Assembly: GCA_002840355.1 (NCBI GenBank)
Contig: PHAL01000001.1
Span: 62,001 to 126,000 of the forward strand
DNA length: 64,000 bases
Origin: Elusimicrobia bacterium HGW-Elusimicrobia-3
GTDB lineage: Bacteria > Elusimicrobiota > Elusimicrobia > Elusimicrobiales > UBA9959
Reading direction: 5' to 3'
The notes beneath the pieces were generated by a model, which was not told the origin of the DNA, ran no database searches, and was given only the letters and a program-made list of their open reading frames with translations. The position numbers were made by a program, and so were the translations under genes. Numbering within the stretch: the stretch's first letter is position 1; every line of letters begins with the position of its first letter. Below, piece by piece: positions 28,988-38,420 of this stretch.

Positions 28988-29878
28988 ATGTTAAAAACAC
29001 CGCGCATACTGATACTCGGGGGAGGAGGCACGCTGGGCCATAAGCTCTGGCAGGTACTGCCTACCCGTTTCCCGCACACTTTCGCCTCTATCCGCAAAAA
29101 GCGGGATTTCTACGCTAAATGCGGTCTCTTCGCCGGTCCTAATGTCATCGACGGGCTGGACCTGCGGGACTTCGCCCGCGTCAACGCCGTGCTCGACGAA
29201 ATAAAGCCCTCGGTCATCGTGAACTGCGCCGGCGTAACGCTGCGCAGCAAGGAAGCCCAGGACAAGAATTCCGCCATTTCCATAAACGCGCTGCTGCCGC
29301 ACCGGCTGGCCGAGTGGTGCTCCCGCTCCGGGGCGCGGCTGATACATTTCAGCACGGTCTGCGTCTACGACGGCAAGAAGGGCGGCTATACCGAGGAAGA
29401 CCCGCCCGACGCCCGCGACCTGTACGGCATGACCAAGATCCTGGGCGACGTGACGGCGCCCTTCGCCCTGACGCTGCGCTCCTCTTTCATCGGCCGCGAG
29501 ATCTTCGGCGGCGCCGAGCTGCTGGAGTGGTTCCTGGCGCAGGAGGGGAAGACCGTGAAGGGCTTCCGCAAGGCGCTGTTCACCGGCCTGACCACCAATA
29601 AGCTCGCCGAGCTGGTGGGGGACCTTATAGAGAACCATCCCGGCCTCAACGGGCTTTACCATGTCTCCAGCGAGACGGTCTCCAAGTATGAATTGCTGAA
29701 GCTGATGAAGGACGCCTACAACCTGGACGTGCAGATAGTGCCGGAGGAAGGGTTCGAGATGAAGCGCGACCTGGACGGCAACAGGTTCGCCAAGGCTACG
29801 GGCTTCGTCTGCCCGCCCTGGAGCCGGCTGATGGCCGAGATGGCCGCCGACAAGACCCCGTACGCCGAGTGGCGCTGA
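28988..29878 (+). CDS. RmlD-like nucleotide-sugar reductase (WbvR-like)
   Basis: A 296-residue SDR: RILILGGGGTLGHKLWQVL, HFSTVCVYDG, YGMTKILGD (YxxxK), and LTLRSSFIGRE. Similar in plan to RmlD. Placed directly before a UDP-GlcNAc dehydratase/epimerase and a 2-epimerase, it best fits the 4-keto reductase that gives UDP-L-RhaNAc in the L-QuiNAc pathway (WbvR); the L-FucNAc pathway uses a different, cupin-fused reductase (CapF/FnlB), which this is not. Assignment is by context and family. Confidence 0.8.
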   Translation: MLKTPRILILGGGGTLGHKLWQVLPTRFPHTFASIRKKRDFYAKCGLFAGPNVIDGLDLRDFARVNAVLDEIKPSVIVNCAGVTLRSKEAQDKNSAISINALLPHRLAEWCSRSGARLIHFSTVCVYDGKKGGYTEEDPPDARDLYGMTKILGDVTAPFALTLRSSFIGREIFGGAELLEWFLAQEGKTVKGFRKALFTGLTTNKLAELVGDLIENHPGLNGLYHVSSETVSKYELLKLMKDAYNLDVQIVPEEGFEMKRDLDGNRFAKATGFVCPPWSRLMAEMAADKTPYAEWR

Positions 29879-29902
29879 CCAGCCCGGATAAAGGAAAAGC
29901 TT

Positions 29903-30916
29903 ATGCCTAACGTGAAGAACAAGACCATATTGATAACCGGCGGCACCGGTTCCTTTGGCCACGAGCTGCTGAAGACGATAATGGACAAGGATTTCAAGGA
30001 AGTGCGCATCTTCAGCCGCGACGAGCTGAAACAGGAGCACATGCGCATACAGCTCAACAATCCGCGCGTGAAGTTCTATATCGGCGACGTGCGCGACCGC
30101 GACAGCGTGGACGCCGCGATGAAGGGCGTGGACATGGTGTTCCACGCCGCGGCCCTCAAGCAGGTGCCGTCCTGCGAGTTCTTCCCGATGCAGGCCGTGA
30201 TGACCAATATCTTCGGCAGCCACAACGTGGTGGAGTCCGCCGTGCAGCACAATGTGGGCAGCGTGGTGTGCCTGGGCACCGACAAGGCCGTCTACCCCGT
30301 GAACGCCATGGGCATGACCAAGGCGCTGATGGAGAAAGTGGCCCAGGCCGCCTGCCGCGGCCTTAAGGAAACCGACACCCGCGTCTCCACGGTGCGCTAC
30401 GGCAACGTGATGTGCTCGCGCGGTTCGGTGATTCCGCTGTTCATCAAGCAAATAAAAGAGAACAAGCCGATCACCGTCACCGACCCCGGCATGACGCGCT
30501 TCCTGCTGCCGCTGCCAGACGCCATCAAGCTGGTGCTGTTCGCTTTCACCAACGCCAAGCAGGGCAACATCTTCATCAAGAAGGCCCCGGCCTGCACCGT
30601 GGGCGATCTCGCCGAGGCGCTCAAGGAACTCTTTAAGTCCGACGTGCCGGTAAAGACCATCGGCATCCGCCACGGCGAGAAGATCTACGAGACGCTGGCC
30701 ACCATGGAAGAGCTGCGCCGCGCCGAGGACATGGGCGACTACTTCCGCGTGCACATGGACGGACGTGACCTGAACTACAACAAGTATTTCACCGAAGGCG
30801 ACAAGAAAGAGGCCAAGGTGTCCGACTACACGTCGCACAACACCGAGCGCCTGAACGTCAAGCAGGTCAAAGCGATGCTGCTGAAGTTGCCGGAAGTGGT
30901 CTCGGAACTTAAGTAA
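29903..30916 (+). CDS. UDP-GlcNAc 4,6-dehydratase/5-epimerase (WbvB/CapE/FnlA family)
   Basis: A 337-residue SDR with ILITGGTGSFGHELLKTIM, HAAALKQVPSCEFFP and the unusual catalytic motif around LGTDKAVYPVNAMGMTKALMEK, where methionine replaces the tyrosine of YxxxK. These are marks of the CapE/FnlA/WbvB family, which makes UDP-2-acetamido-2,6-dideoxy-4-keto-L-hexoses from UDP-GlcNAc. Length matches. The next two genes carry the pathway on. Confidence 0.93.
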   Translation: MPNVKNKTILITGGTGSFGHELLKTIMDKDFKEVRIFSRDELKQEHMRIQLNNPRVKFYIGDVRDRDSVDAAMKGVDMVFHAAALKQVPSCEFFPMQAVMTNIFGSHNVVESAVQHNVGSVVCLGTDKAVYPVNAMGMTKALMEKVAQAACRGLKETDTRVSTVRYGNVMCSRGSVIPLFIKQIKENKPITVTDPGMTRFLLPLPDAIKLVLFAFTNAKQGNIFIKKAPACTVGDLAEALKELFKSDVPVKTIGIRHGEKIYETLATMEELRRAEDMGDYFRVHMDGRDLNYNKYFTEGDKKEAKVSDYTSHNTERLNVKQVKAMLLKLPEVVSELK

Positions 30917-30937
30917 AGCGACTAGCACGGAGAATTT

Positions 30938-32071
30938 ATGCCTATAAAACTGATGACTATCGTGGGGACCAGGCCGGAGATCATAAAGCTCAGCCGCGTT
31001 ATGCACGAGGCCGAGACGCACCTGGACCACGTGATTGTGCATACCGGCCAGAATTACGACTACGAGCTCAATGAAATCTTCTTCAAGGAGCTCGGCATCC
31101 GCAAACCGGACTATTTCCTGAACTCCGTAGGCAAGACGCTGGCCGAGACCATAGGCAACATCATAGCCAAGGCCGACGAGGTGATGGAGAAAGAGAAGCC
31201 CGACGCCATACTGCTCTACGGCGACACCAACAGCTGCCTGAGCGTGATGCCGGCCAAGCGCCGCAAGATCCCCGTCTTCCATATGGAGGCCGGCAACCGC
31301 TCTTTCGACCAGCGCGTGCCCGAGGAGCTCAACCGCAAAGTGGTGGACCACCTCAGCGACATCAACATGACGCTCACCGAGCACGCCCGCCGCTATCTGC
31401 TGGCCGAAGGCATAAGGCCCGAGACCGTGATAAAGACCGGCTCCCCGATGAAAGAAGTGCTGGCTTTTTACATGCCCAAGATCCTCAAGTCCGACGTGCT
31501 CAAACGCCTGAAGCTCAAGGACAACGCCTACTTTGTGGTGAGCACCCACCGCGAGGAGAACATAGACAGCCCCGAGAATTTCAAGAACCTGCTGGAGTCC
31601 CTCAACGCGCTGGCCAAGAAATACAATATGCCGGTGATAGTCTCCACGCACCCGCGCACCCGCAAGAAGCTCGAGGAGCTGGGCATGAAGGGCCTGGACA
31701 AGCGCATCAGCTTCCTCAAGCCGCTGGGCTTCTACGACTATGTGAAACTGCAGCTCAACGCTTTCTGCGTGGTTTCCGACAGCGGCACGATAACCGAGGA
31801 GTCCACCCTGCTCAATGTGCCCGCTGTCACCATACGCCAGGCGCACGAGCGCCCCGAGGGCATGGACGAGGGCACCCTGATCATGTGCGGCCTGAAGGCC
31901 GAGCGCGTGCTGGAATCCGTGGCCGTGGTGGTGAAGCAGCATTCCGCCGCCAAGCGGCAGTTTCGCATGGTGGGGGACTACGACACCGACAACGTTTCCA
32001 AGAAAGTGCTGCGCATAGTGCTGAGCTATACGGACTATATCAACCGCACCGTCTGGCGCAAAACCAACTGA
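30938..32071 (+). CDS. UDP-HexNAc 2-epimerase (WbvD/FnlC/WecB family)
   Basis: A 377-residue protein of the UDP-GlcNAc 2-epimerase fold: LMTIVGTRPEIIKLSRVM, HTGQNYDYELNEIFF, YGDTNSCLSVMPAKRRKIPVFHMEAGNR, VVSTHREENI and SDSGTITEESTLLNVPAVTIR. In the L-QuiNAc and L-FucNAc routes this family inverts C2 at the last step. With an RmlD-like reductase upstream, UDP-L-QuiNAc is the better guess. Confidence 0.92.
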   Translation: MPIKLMTIVGTRPEIIKLSRVMHEAETHLDHVIVHTGQNYDYELNEIFFKELGIRKPDYFLNSVGKTLAETIGNIIAKADEVMEKEKPDAILLYGDTNSCLSVMPAKRRKIPVFHMEAGNRSFDQRVPEELNRKVVDHLSDINMTLTEHARRYLLAEGIRPETVIKTGSPMKEVLAFYMPKILKSDVLKRLKLKDNAYFVVSTHREENIDSPENFKNLLESLNALAKKYNMPVIVSTHPRTRKKLEELGMKGLDKRISFLKPLGFYDYVKLQLNAFCVVSDSGTITEESTLLNVPAVTIRQAHERPEGMDEGTLIMCGLKAERVLESVAVVVKQHSAAKRQFRMVGDYDTDNVSKKVLRIVLSYTDYINRTVWRKTN

Positions 32072-32078
32072 GGTTCCG

Positions 32079-33284
32079 ATGCCGGAAAAACTGAAGGTTT
32101 TAATAGTAACCGAAAGGTTTTACCCGGAGGAATTCATTGTTAACGACCTGGCGGCCGAGTGGGCCGCCGGGGGCATGGCGGTGGACGTGCTGACGCAGGC
32201 GCCCAGCTACCCCGCCGGGCGGCTATTTGCCGGCTACTCCAACGCTTTCTTTTCCTCGGACAACTGGAAGGGAATAAACATCTTCCGCTTCTTCACCGTC
32301 ACCGGCTACCGAGATTCGCTGCTGCTCAAACTTCTGAACTATTTGAATTTTGCCTTCACCGGCACCCTGGCCGCGCTGGTAAAGGCGCGCGGCTATGACC
32401 GCATCTTCGTCTACCAGACCGGGCCGCTGACGCTGGCTATACCGGCGGTGATCGCGGGCCGGATATACGGCATACCGGTGACGATCTGGACTCAGGACAT
32501 CTGGCCGGACATGGTGTACTCCTATGGTTTTAAGCGGACGCGCCTGCTGGACTGGTTCCTGGGCCTGATTATCCGTTTTGTCTACGCCAACTGCTCCGAG
32601 ATATTGGTTTCCTGCGAGGGCTTTGCCCGGCGCATAGAGGAATATGTGCCAGGCAGGCAGATAAAGCATTTTCCTAACTGGCCCACCGTTGTGCCTGACG
32701 GGGGGGTGGAACGCATGCCGCTGCCGGCCGGTTTTAATTTTACTTTCGCCGGGAATGTGGGCAAGCTGCAGAACCTGGAGAATATACTGCGCGGCTTCGC
32801 TCTGGCCGTAGCGAAGCAGCCGGAGCTCAGGCTTAATATTGTCGGCGACGGCTCCCACCTGGAAACGCTGAAAACCATGGCTAAGGAAGGGAGCATCCCC
32901 GGCGTTACTTTCTGGGGGCGGCATGCCAGCCACCAGATGCCGGCCTTCTTCAGGGCCAGCGACGTGATGATAGTTTCGCTGAGCAATACGCCCGGGTTGA
33001 ATTTGGTGGTGCCGGCCAAATTCCAGGCCTACCTGGCCTTTCATAAGCCGGTATTTGCTGTAATTAACGGCGAGGTAAAAGACCTGGTGGGCAAACATTG
33101 CATAGGGCTGAGCGCGGACCCGGATAGTCCCGAAGCCATACGCGATGGGTTTTTAGAATTTTATTTCAGCAACCAGGGCGGCACGAATAATTTTGCCGCC
33201 AACGCCCGGCGACTGCTCGAGACTGAATACGACCGCGCGCTGATAATCGCAGGCATGCGCGCCCGCGTGGCGGCGGCCAAATAG
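32079..33284 (+). CDS. Glycosyltransferase family 4, WbuB-like
   Basis: A 401-residue GT4 with LIVTERFYPEEFIVNDLAAEW, YQTGPLTLAIPAVI, WTQDIWPDMVYSYGF and NFTFAGNVGKLQNLE; these N-terminal blocks recall WbuB-type L-FucNAc/L-QuiNAc transferases. It follows the trio that would make such a donor, seven bases downstream. It likely adds the 6-deoxy-L-HexNAc as the second sugar of the unit, onto the lipid-linked first sugar. Confidence 0.87.
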   Translation: MPEKLKVLIVTERFYPEEFIVNDLAAEWAAGGMAVDVLTQAPSYPAGRLFAGYSNAFFSSDNWKGINIFRFFTVTGYRDSLLLKLLNYLNFAFTGTLAALVKARGYDRIFVYQTGPLTLAIPAVIAGRIYGIPVTIWTQDIWPDMVYSYGFKRTRLLDWFLGLIIRFVYANCSEILVSCEGFARRIEEYVPGRQIKHFPNWPTVVPDGGVERMPLPAGFNFTFAGNVGKLQNLENILRGFALAVAKQPELRLNIVGDGSHLETLKTMAKEGSIPGVTFWGRHASHQMPAFFRASDVMIVSLSNTPGLNLVVPAKFQAYLAFHKPVFAVINGEVKDLVGKHCIGLSADPDSPEAIRDGFLEFYFSNQGGTNNFAANARRLLETEYDRALIIAGMRARVAAAK

Positions 33285-33312
33285 ACTATAATTGATTTAT
33301 GGCGGGGATAAA

Positions 33313-34716
33313 ATGCTGATATTCAGGTGGCGCAGGCTTTTCCTATTCCTGGGGGATGTTGCCCTTTTTTACGCCGCGCTGTGGCTGGCGCTGACGGCGC
33401 GCCGCTTCACTATTGTCCCGCTGGATTTCTACCTGCAGCACGTTAAGGTGTTCTCCGTCTTCCTGCCGGTGTGGACCGCCGTGTTCTATGTGATGGGGTT
33501 CTACGACCTGCGCCGCATTAACCGCTTGGTCAACCTGATTAATATTAGCCTGATCTCATTTGTAATCAACCTGGCCGCTGCCAGCGCCGTCTTTTACGCT
33601 TTTTACCTGCAACTCGGACTTACGCCCAAGACGAATTTACTGCTTACCGTGGTGTTCCTGCACGTGCTGGCCACACTGTGGCGCCGCGTGTGGACGCGCG
33701 TAGTGCTCTCTAAAATTCTGGTACAGAAGGTCGCTTTCCTGGGCACTAATCCGCTGATAGAAGAGATAAAGCGGGACCTGCCGGTGACCCCGCATTTGGG
33801 CTTCACCGTGGTGCCGCTGCCGGAGATGGGGAAGGTAAATTCTTCCGACGGCTACTGGCGGCCTAACGGCCGCTGCTGCGTGGATCTGGCCAGTAAGGTA
33901 GACGTGCTGGTGGTGGACGCCGAAGAGGCAGAACGCAACCCTGCCGTGGGCGGGCTGATGATGTCCACCGCCGTGATGGAAGAGATACCGATAATTACCC
34001 ACCTGGACTTTTACGAGGACCTTTACGGCAAGATACCACCGGACTCGGCCGCCAAACCCAGCTGGCTACTGAGCAATGTGCTGCACAAGAGCAACCAGTT
34101 CTACGCCGTATTCAAGCGAGGGCTGGATGTATTTGGCGCCGTGGTCGGTCTTGTGCTGACCCTGCCGCTTACCCTTACGGCTTACATGGCCATAAAAATC
34201 GAAGGCGGTCTGAGAACGCCCGTGTTCTTTGTTCAAAAGCGGGTGGGGCACCTGGGCCGGCGCTTTATAATCTGGAAATTCCGCACTATGGTGGTAGGCG
34301 CCAGCAAGGCCGGGCCGCTGTACAAAGAGGAGCGGGGGGATTCGCGCATAACCAAACTGGGGAAGTTCCTGCGCGGCACCCGGCTAGACGAGATACCGCA
34401 GCTCTGGAACGTTTTAAAGGGCGATATGTCCCTGGTGGGGCCTCGCCCCGAGTGGACTCGCGAGGTGCGCATACTGGAGAGCAGCGTGCCGCATTATCAC
34501 CTGCGCCACCTTATAAAGCCCGGCGTTACCGGCTGGGCGCAGATAAATTATCACGCCACTTCCAGCCAGGAGGAATCGGTGGAGAAGCTCCACTACGACC
34601 TCTATTACGTTAAGAACATGTCCCTGGCTTTGGACCTGGGTATTGTTTTAAGGACTTTCCGCAGGATATTCCAGAAAGACTCGGTTATGGCCGCGAGGGC
34701 GGCCATGCCTTCCTAG
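33313..34716 (+). CDS. Polyprenyl-phosphate glycosyl-1-phosphate transferase (initiating)
   Basis: Starts O-unit assembly by moving a sugar-1-phosphate to undecaprenyl phosphate. The 467-residue protein has about five N-terminal membrane spans, a Rossmann-like middle part (VAFLGTNPLIEEI), and a C-terminal bacterial sugar transferase domain with KRGLDVFGAVVGLVLTLPLT, WKFRTMVVGA, LDEIPQLWNVLKGDMSLVGPRPE and ITGW-like GVTGWAQINYHA. WbaP/WcaJ type. The ATG at 33313, after GGCGGGG, is chosen over a TTG 21 bases upstream. It converges on the ligase-like gene, overlapping by four bases. Confidence 0.93.
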   Translation: MLIFRWRRLFLFLGDVALFYAALWLALTARRFTIVPLDFYLQHVKVFSVFLPVWTAVFYVMGFYDLRRINRLVNLINISLISFVINLAAASAVFYAFYLQLGLTPKTNLLLTVVFLHVLATLWRRVWTRVVLSKILVQKVAFLGTNPLIEEIKRDLPVTPHLGFTVVPLPEMGKVNSSDGYWRPNGRCCVDLASKVDVLVVDAEEAERNPAVGGLMMSTAVMEEIPIITHLDFYEDLYGKIPPDSAAKPSWLLSNVLHKSNQFYAVFKRGLDVFGAVVGLVLTLPLTLTAYMAIKIEGGLRTPVFFVQKRVGHLGRRFIIWKFRTMVVGASKAGPLYKEERGDSRITKLGKFLRGTRLDEIPQLWNVLKGDMSLVGPRPEWTREVRILESSVPHYHLRHLIKPGVTGWAQINYHATSSQEESVEKLHYDLYYVKNMSLALDLGIVLRTFRRIFQKDSVMAARAAMPS

Positions 34717-35957
34717 ACTGTTTCTTTTTCAGCAGCGGCAGCTAAAGCGATCGCCATGAAAATGGCGAAGGAGGTGTGCACGTGCTGGAAAGAGATCTCT
34801 GTGAGATTCACCACATAGAAAGCGGGCAGGGCGCATAGCGCCCAGAGGGCGTAAGGGCTGGCCGTGGCCTTGAAGCGCCGGGCCGCGAATATGAACATGG
34901 TTAAGAAGAGCAGCAACAGCGCGCCCAGGCCCAGCAGGCCGCGCTCTGCTGCCTGGTGCACATACAGGTTATTGAGCGTTCCGTATATGCCTTGCTCCGG
35001 GAAAGGATCGGGGTGATACTTCTTAAAAACCTTTTTCACATTGTCGGGCCCCACGCCTACTACTGGGTGGGCTTTGAACATTTTATATCCCAGTTTCCAA
35101 AGCTCCAGGCGTACGCTGATACCGGTATTTCTCGAGTTCTCGGCGAAGTCGCCCTGCCGGTATTCAGTCATATCGGCCAGGCTGCCGCGCAGGGAGGGGG
35201 TGAGCGCTGTCAGGACCGCGCCGGCGGCCAGCAGCGCGCCAGCGAGTATGGCCAGCTTTTTCCGGGTGCCTGAGGCGAAAGCGAACATGAAGGACAGGCC
35301 GGCGGCCAGGCCGAGGTAGGCGCCCCTGGTCTGGCTGAGTGCCACTGCGGCCAGGATGAGGGCGGCGGCAAGGGCGTATAAAAAACGTTCTCTCTTTGAG
35401 TCCGTATTCAGGGGAAGAAGCAGTCGGCTAAAGGCCAGTAGGAAGGCTATGGTCATCGCCTCGCCGTAGCGCACGGCGTTCATCAGCACGCCGGCACGGG
35501 CGACATATAAGTCATTGGCGACAACCGAACGCACAACTTCGGTTATACCGAAGATAGCCGATATCGCGGCGGCCGCTATATATACAGCCGCCAACTTGGA
35601 GAGATGCTCCTTCTTCACCGCCAGCAGCAGCGTGGACAGGCAGACATACTTGAGGAAATCGGAGTTGAGCTGGCCCAGGCCCTTGGCGGGGTAATAGGCG
35701 GTAAGGGCGGTGAGCAGGCAGACGCCGAGGTATATCATCCACGGGACGAAGAGGGGATGGCTGGCCAGGGCGGGGAGGATGGACCGCAGGGTATGCTCGC
35801 GGTGCTTCTTTATCAGCAGGCCGATTATGGCCAGGAACAGGGCGATCTGCACTACCGTGACCGAGAAGACCACCGAGAAAGCGAAAAGGCAGAGGGCGGC
35901 TGAAATTAGGTTGTCGGGCGAGCGCCAGGAGGGGGACTGAACCGTTGTGGTGGTCAT
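34713..35957 (-). CDS. O-antigen ligase-like protein (WaaL family)
   Basis: A 414-residue membrane protein with about 11 spans and the Wzy_C/O-antigen ligase region: a hydrophilic loop with NTGISVRLELWKLGYKMFKAHPVVGVGPDNVKKVF and YGTLNNLYVHQAAERGLLG. Family members either join finished polysaccharide to lipid A-core or polymerise units. Being separate from the variable block and convergent to the initiating transferase, I favour ligase. Translation probably starts at the very 5' end of the mRNA, because a -10 (TATAAT on the minus strand, 35971-35966) lies eight bases before the ATG. Confidence 0.82.
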   Translation of the reverse strand: MTTTTVQSPSWRSPDNLISAALCLFAFSVVFSVTVVQIALFLAIIGLLIKKHREHTLRSILPALASHPLFVPWMIYLGVCLLTALTAYYPAKGLGQLNSDFLKYVCLSTLLLAVKKEHLSKLAAVYIAAAAISAIFGITEVVRSVVANDLYVARAGVLMNAVRYGEAMTIAFLLAFSRLLLPLNTDSKRERFLYALAAALILAAVALSQTRGAYLGLAAGLSFMFAFASGTRKKLAILAGALLAAGAVLTALTPSLRGSLADMTEYRQGDFAENSRNTGISVRLELWKLGYKMFKAHPVVGVGPDNVKKVFKKYHPDPFPEQGIYGTLNNLYVHQAAERGLLGLGALLLLFLTMFIFAARRFKATASPYALWALCALPAFYVVNLTEISFQHVHTSFAIFMAIALAAAAEKETV

Positions 35958-35965
35958 GCAGGCAT

Positions 35966-35971
35966 ATTATA
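35966..35971 (-). promoter_or_regulatory. -10 box close to the start codon of the ligase-like gene
   Basis: TATAAT read on the minus strand with TTTG just upstream. Only eight bases separate it from the ATG and there is no ribosome site, so the mRNA would have almost no leader. Confidence 0.5.
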
Positions 35972-35989
35972 CAAATAGTGCGCCGGGCG

Positions 35990-36018
35990 TTGATTAGGCC
36001 CCTTTATACTGCTAAAAT
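35990..36018 (+). promoter_or_regulatory. Promoter of the UDP-xylose genes
   Basis: TTGATT at 35990-35995 and TAAAAT at 36013-36018, 17 bases apart, with an extended TGC before the -10. It is divergent to the ligase-like gene. The gene has a normal leader with GGGGAGA. Confidence 0.65.
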
Positions 36019-36048
36019 CATATTAAGTTAAAGGCGACGGGGAGAATA

Positions 36049-36993
36049 ATGACCAAGCGCAAGATTTTGGTTACCGGCGGGGCGGGGTTCATAGGGTCGC
36101 ATTTGTGCCGGCGGCTGCTGGCGGAAGGCAACGACGTGATGTGCGTCGACAGCCTGTTCACCGGCAGCAAGGACAATATCCTCGACCTGCTCGACAACAA
36201 GCGCTTCGAGTTCATACGCCACGACATCTGCGAGCCGCTCACCCTGGAAGTGGAGCAGATCTACAATTTAGCCTGCCCGGCCTCGCCGGTGCATTACCAG
36301 TTCAACCCGGTGCATACCACCAAGACCTCGGTGAACGGCATGATAAACATGCTGGGCCTGGCGCGCCGCACCAAGGCCACCATACTGCAGGCCAGCACCA
36401 GCGAAGTGTACGGCGACCCAGAGATACACCCGCAGCCCGAGAGCTACTGGGGCCGGGTGAACCCCATAGGCCCGCGCGCCTGCTACGACGAGGGCAAGCG
36501 CTGCGCCGAGACGCTGTGCTTCGACTACCACCGCCAGCACAAGCTGCCGGTGCGCGTGGTGCGCATCTTCAATACCTACGGCCCCAACATGCACCCCAAC
36601 GACGGGCGCGTGGTGAGCAACTTCATAGTGCAGGCCCTGCAGAACAAGGACATCACCATTTACGGCAAGGGCAACCAGACGCGCAGCTTTCAGTACGTCG
36701 ACGATTTGGTTAACGGCATGCTGCTGCTGATGAACAACAAGACGGGCTTCACCGGGCCGGTGAACATCGGCAACCCCGACGAGTTCACCATCAAGCAGCT
36801 GGCCGAGAAGGTGCTGAAGCTCATTCCCGGGAGCAAGAGCAAACTCATTTACAAACCGCTGCCGCAGGACGACCCGCGCCAGCGCCAGCCCGACATAGCT
36901 TTGGCGAAGAAGGAACTTGGCTGGGCCCCCACGATAAAACTCGAAGAGGGCCTGCGCAAGACCGTTGAATACTTCAGGAGCGTGCTTAAATAA
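36049..36993 (+). CDS. UDP-glucuronate decarboxylase (UDP-xylose synthase)
   Basis: NAD-dependent conversion of UDP-glucuronate to UDP-xylose. The 314-residue extended SDR has [41 protein letters not shown] (diagnostic of UXS), [37 protein letters not shown] (YxxxK) and [21 protein letters not shown]. Its substrate is made by the following UDP-glucose dehydrogenase, with which it overlaps by one base. Confidence 0.94.
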   Translation: MTKRKILVTGGAGFIGSHLCRRLLAEGNDVMCVDSLFTGSKDNILDLLDNKRFEFIRHDICEPLTLEVEQIYNLACPASPVHYQFNPVHTTKTSVNGMINMLGLARRTKATILQASTSEVYGDPEIHPQPESYWGRVNPIGPRACYDEGKRCAETLCFDYHRQHKLPVRVVRIFNTYGPNMHPNDGRVVSNFIVQALQNKDITIYGKGNQTRSFQYVDDLVNGMLLLMNNKTGFTGPVNIGNPDEFTIKQLAEKVLKLIPGSKSKLIYKPLPQDDPRQRQPDIALAKKELGWAPTIKLEEGLRKTVEYFRSVLK

Positions 36994-38348
36994 TGAACAA
37001 ATCCATTTGCTGCATCGGCGCGGGCTACATCGGCGGGCCGACCATGGCCGTGATAGCCGACCATAACCACGACCGCAAGGTGGTGGTGGTGGACATCAAC
37101 AAGGAGCGCATAGACGCCTGGAACTCCGACAAGCTGCCCATCTTCGAACCCGGCCTGGCCGAGGTGGTGAAGCGCCGCCGCGGCAAGAACCTGTTCTTCT
37201 CGACGGACATAGACAAGGCCATCCGCGACTGCGATATCATTTTCGTGGGCGTGAACACGCCCACCAAGACCTTCGGCCGCGGCGCCGGCGCGGCGTCTGA
37301 CCTGCAGTACTGGGAAGCCACCGCCCGCAACATAGTTAAGGTGGCCAACCGCGACAAGATAGTGGTGGAGAAGAGCACCCTGCCCGTGCGCACCGCCGAG
37401 GCCATGGAGAGCATTCTCAAGCGCCATCCCAAGCACCATTTCGAAGTCTTATCCAACCCCGAGTTCCTCGCCGAGGGTACCGCCATAGCGGACCTGGAGA
37501 AGCCCGACCGCGTGCTGATAGGCGGCCACCAGACGCCGCGCGGCAAGGCTGCCATAAAGGCCCTGGCCGACGTGTACGGCACCTGGGTGCCCAAGGAGCG
37601 CATACTCACCACCAACCTGTGGTCCTCCGAACTTTCCAAGCTGGCGGCCAACGCCTTCCTGGCGCAGCGCGTGAGCTCCATCAACTCCCTGTCGGCCCTG
37701 TGCGAGACCACCGGCGCCGACGTGGAAGAGGTCGCCCGCGCCATAGGCATGGATTCCCGCATAGGTTCCAAGTTCCTCAAGACCGGCCCCGGTTTCGGCG
37801 GCAGCTGCTTCAAGAAGGACATTCTGAATCTGGTCTACATCTGCGAGACCTACGGCCTCACCGAGGTGGCCAATTACTGGCGCCAGGTGGTGCAGATGAA
37901 CGACTACCAGCAGGAGCGGCTGGTGGGCGACATCATAAGGACGATGTTCAACACGCTGGCCAACAAGAAGGTGGCCGTGTTCGGCTTCGCCTTCAAGGCC
38001 AATACCTCGGACACCCGCGAGAGCCCGGCCATAGCCATCACTAAAATGCTGGCCGAGGAGCACGCCCAGATAGTGATCACCGACCCCAAAGCCCTCAAGC
38101 ACGTGGCCGAAGACCTGGGCAAGGTGGCCGAGAAGGTAAAGACCTCCGCCGACCCCTACGCCGCCGCCCGCGACGCGGATGCCATCATACTCCTGACCGA
38201 CTGGGAGGAGTACAAGACGCTGGATTACAAGCGCCTGTACGCCGAGATGCGCAAGCCGGCCTTCATCTTCGACTACCGCAACATACTGCCCCACGCGCAG
38301 CTGCGCAAGATCGGCTTCGCGGTGAGGGGCCTGGGTAAGCCGCTGTAG
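36993..38348 (+). CDS. UDP-glucose 6-dehydrogenase
   Basis: Oxidises UDP-glucose to UDP-glucuronate with NAD+. The 451-residue protein has [44 protein letters not shown], the catalytic cysteine in [12 protein letters not shown], and [18 protein letters not shown]-terminal wording is closer to the animal/plant type than to the short bacterial Ugd. Coupled with the decarboxylase to supply UDP-xylose, probably for glycans outside the O-unit block. Confidence 0.94.
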   Translation: MNKSICCIGAGYIGGPTMAVIADHNHDRKVVVVDINKERIDAWNSDKLPIFEPGLAEVVKRRRGKNLFFSTDIDKAIRDCDIIFVGVNTPTKTFGRGAGAASDLQYWEATARNIVKVANRDKIVVEKSTLPVRTAEAMESILKRHPKHHFEVLSNPEFLAEGTAIADLEKPDRVLIGGHQTPRGKAAIKALADVYGTWVPKERILTTNLWSSELSKLAANAFLAQRVSSINSLSALCETTGADVEEVARAIGMDSRIGSKFLKTGPGFGGSCFKKDILNLVYICETYGLTEVANYWRQVVQMNDYQQERLVGDIIRTMFNTLANKKVAVFGFAFKANTSDTRESPAIAITKMLAEEHAQIVITDPKALKHVAEDLGKVAEKVKTSADPYAAARDADAIILLTDWEEYKTLDYKRLYAEMRKPAFIFDYRNILPHAQLRKIGFAVRGLGKPL

Positions 38349-38352
38349 GCCT

Positions 38353-38378
38353 CCCTGTCGGGGCTTCGCCTCGAAGGG
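38353..38378. repeat. Short palindromic repeat, copy 2 (degenerate)
   Basis: CCCTGTCGGGGCTTCGCCTC with GAAGGG following; one arm has changed bases compared with the other copies. Begins five bases after the UDP-glucose dehydrogenase stop codon. Confidence 0.7.
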
Positions 38379-38390
38379 CGCTGCAGTGAA

Positions 38391-38412
38391 GAAGGCCCGT
38401 TCGCGGGCCTTC
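38391..38412 (+). terminator. Hairpin with TTCG loop after the UDP-glucose dehydrogenase gene
   Basis: GAAGGCCCG-TTCG-CGGGCCTTC is a nine-pair stem with a very stable tetraloop, eight bases before the next ATG. The T-run afterwards is poor, so it may be a weak terminator or a boundary element. Confidence 0.55.
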
Positions 38413-38420
38413 TCAATAGT

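Noticed and set aside
28991-31942. Open frame of 983 codons on the minus strand
   Set aside because: It is antisense to three well-supported sugar genes, is rich in His, Gly, Leu and Val as GC-rich shadows are, and has no motif.
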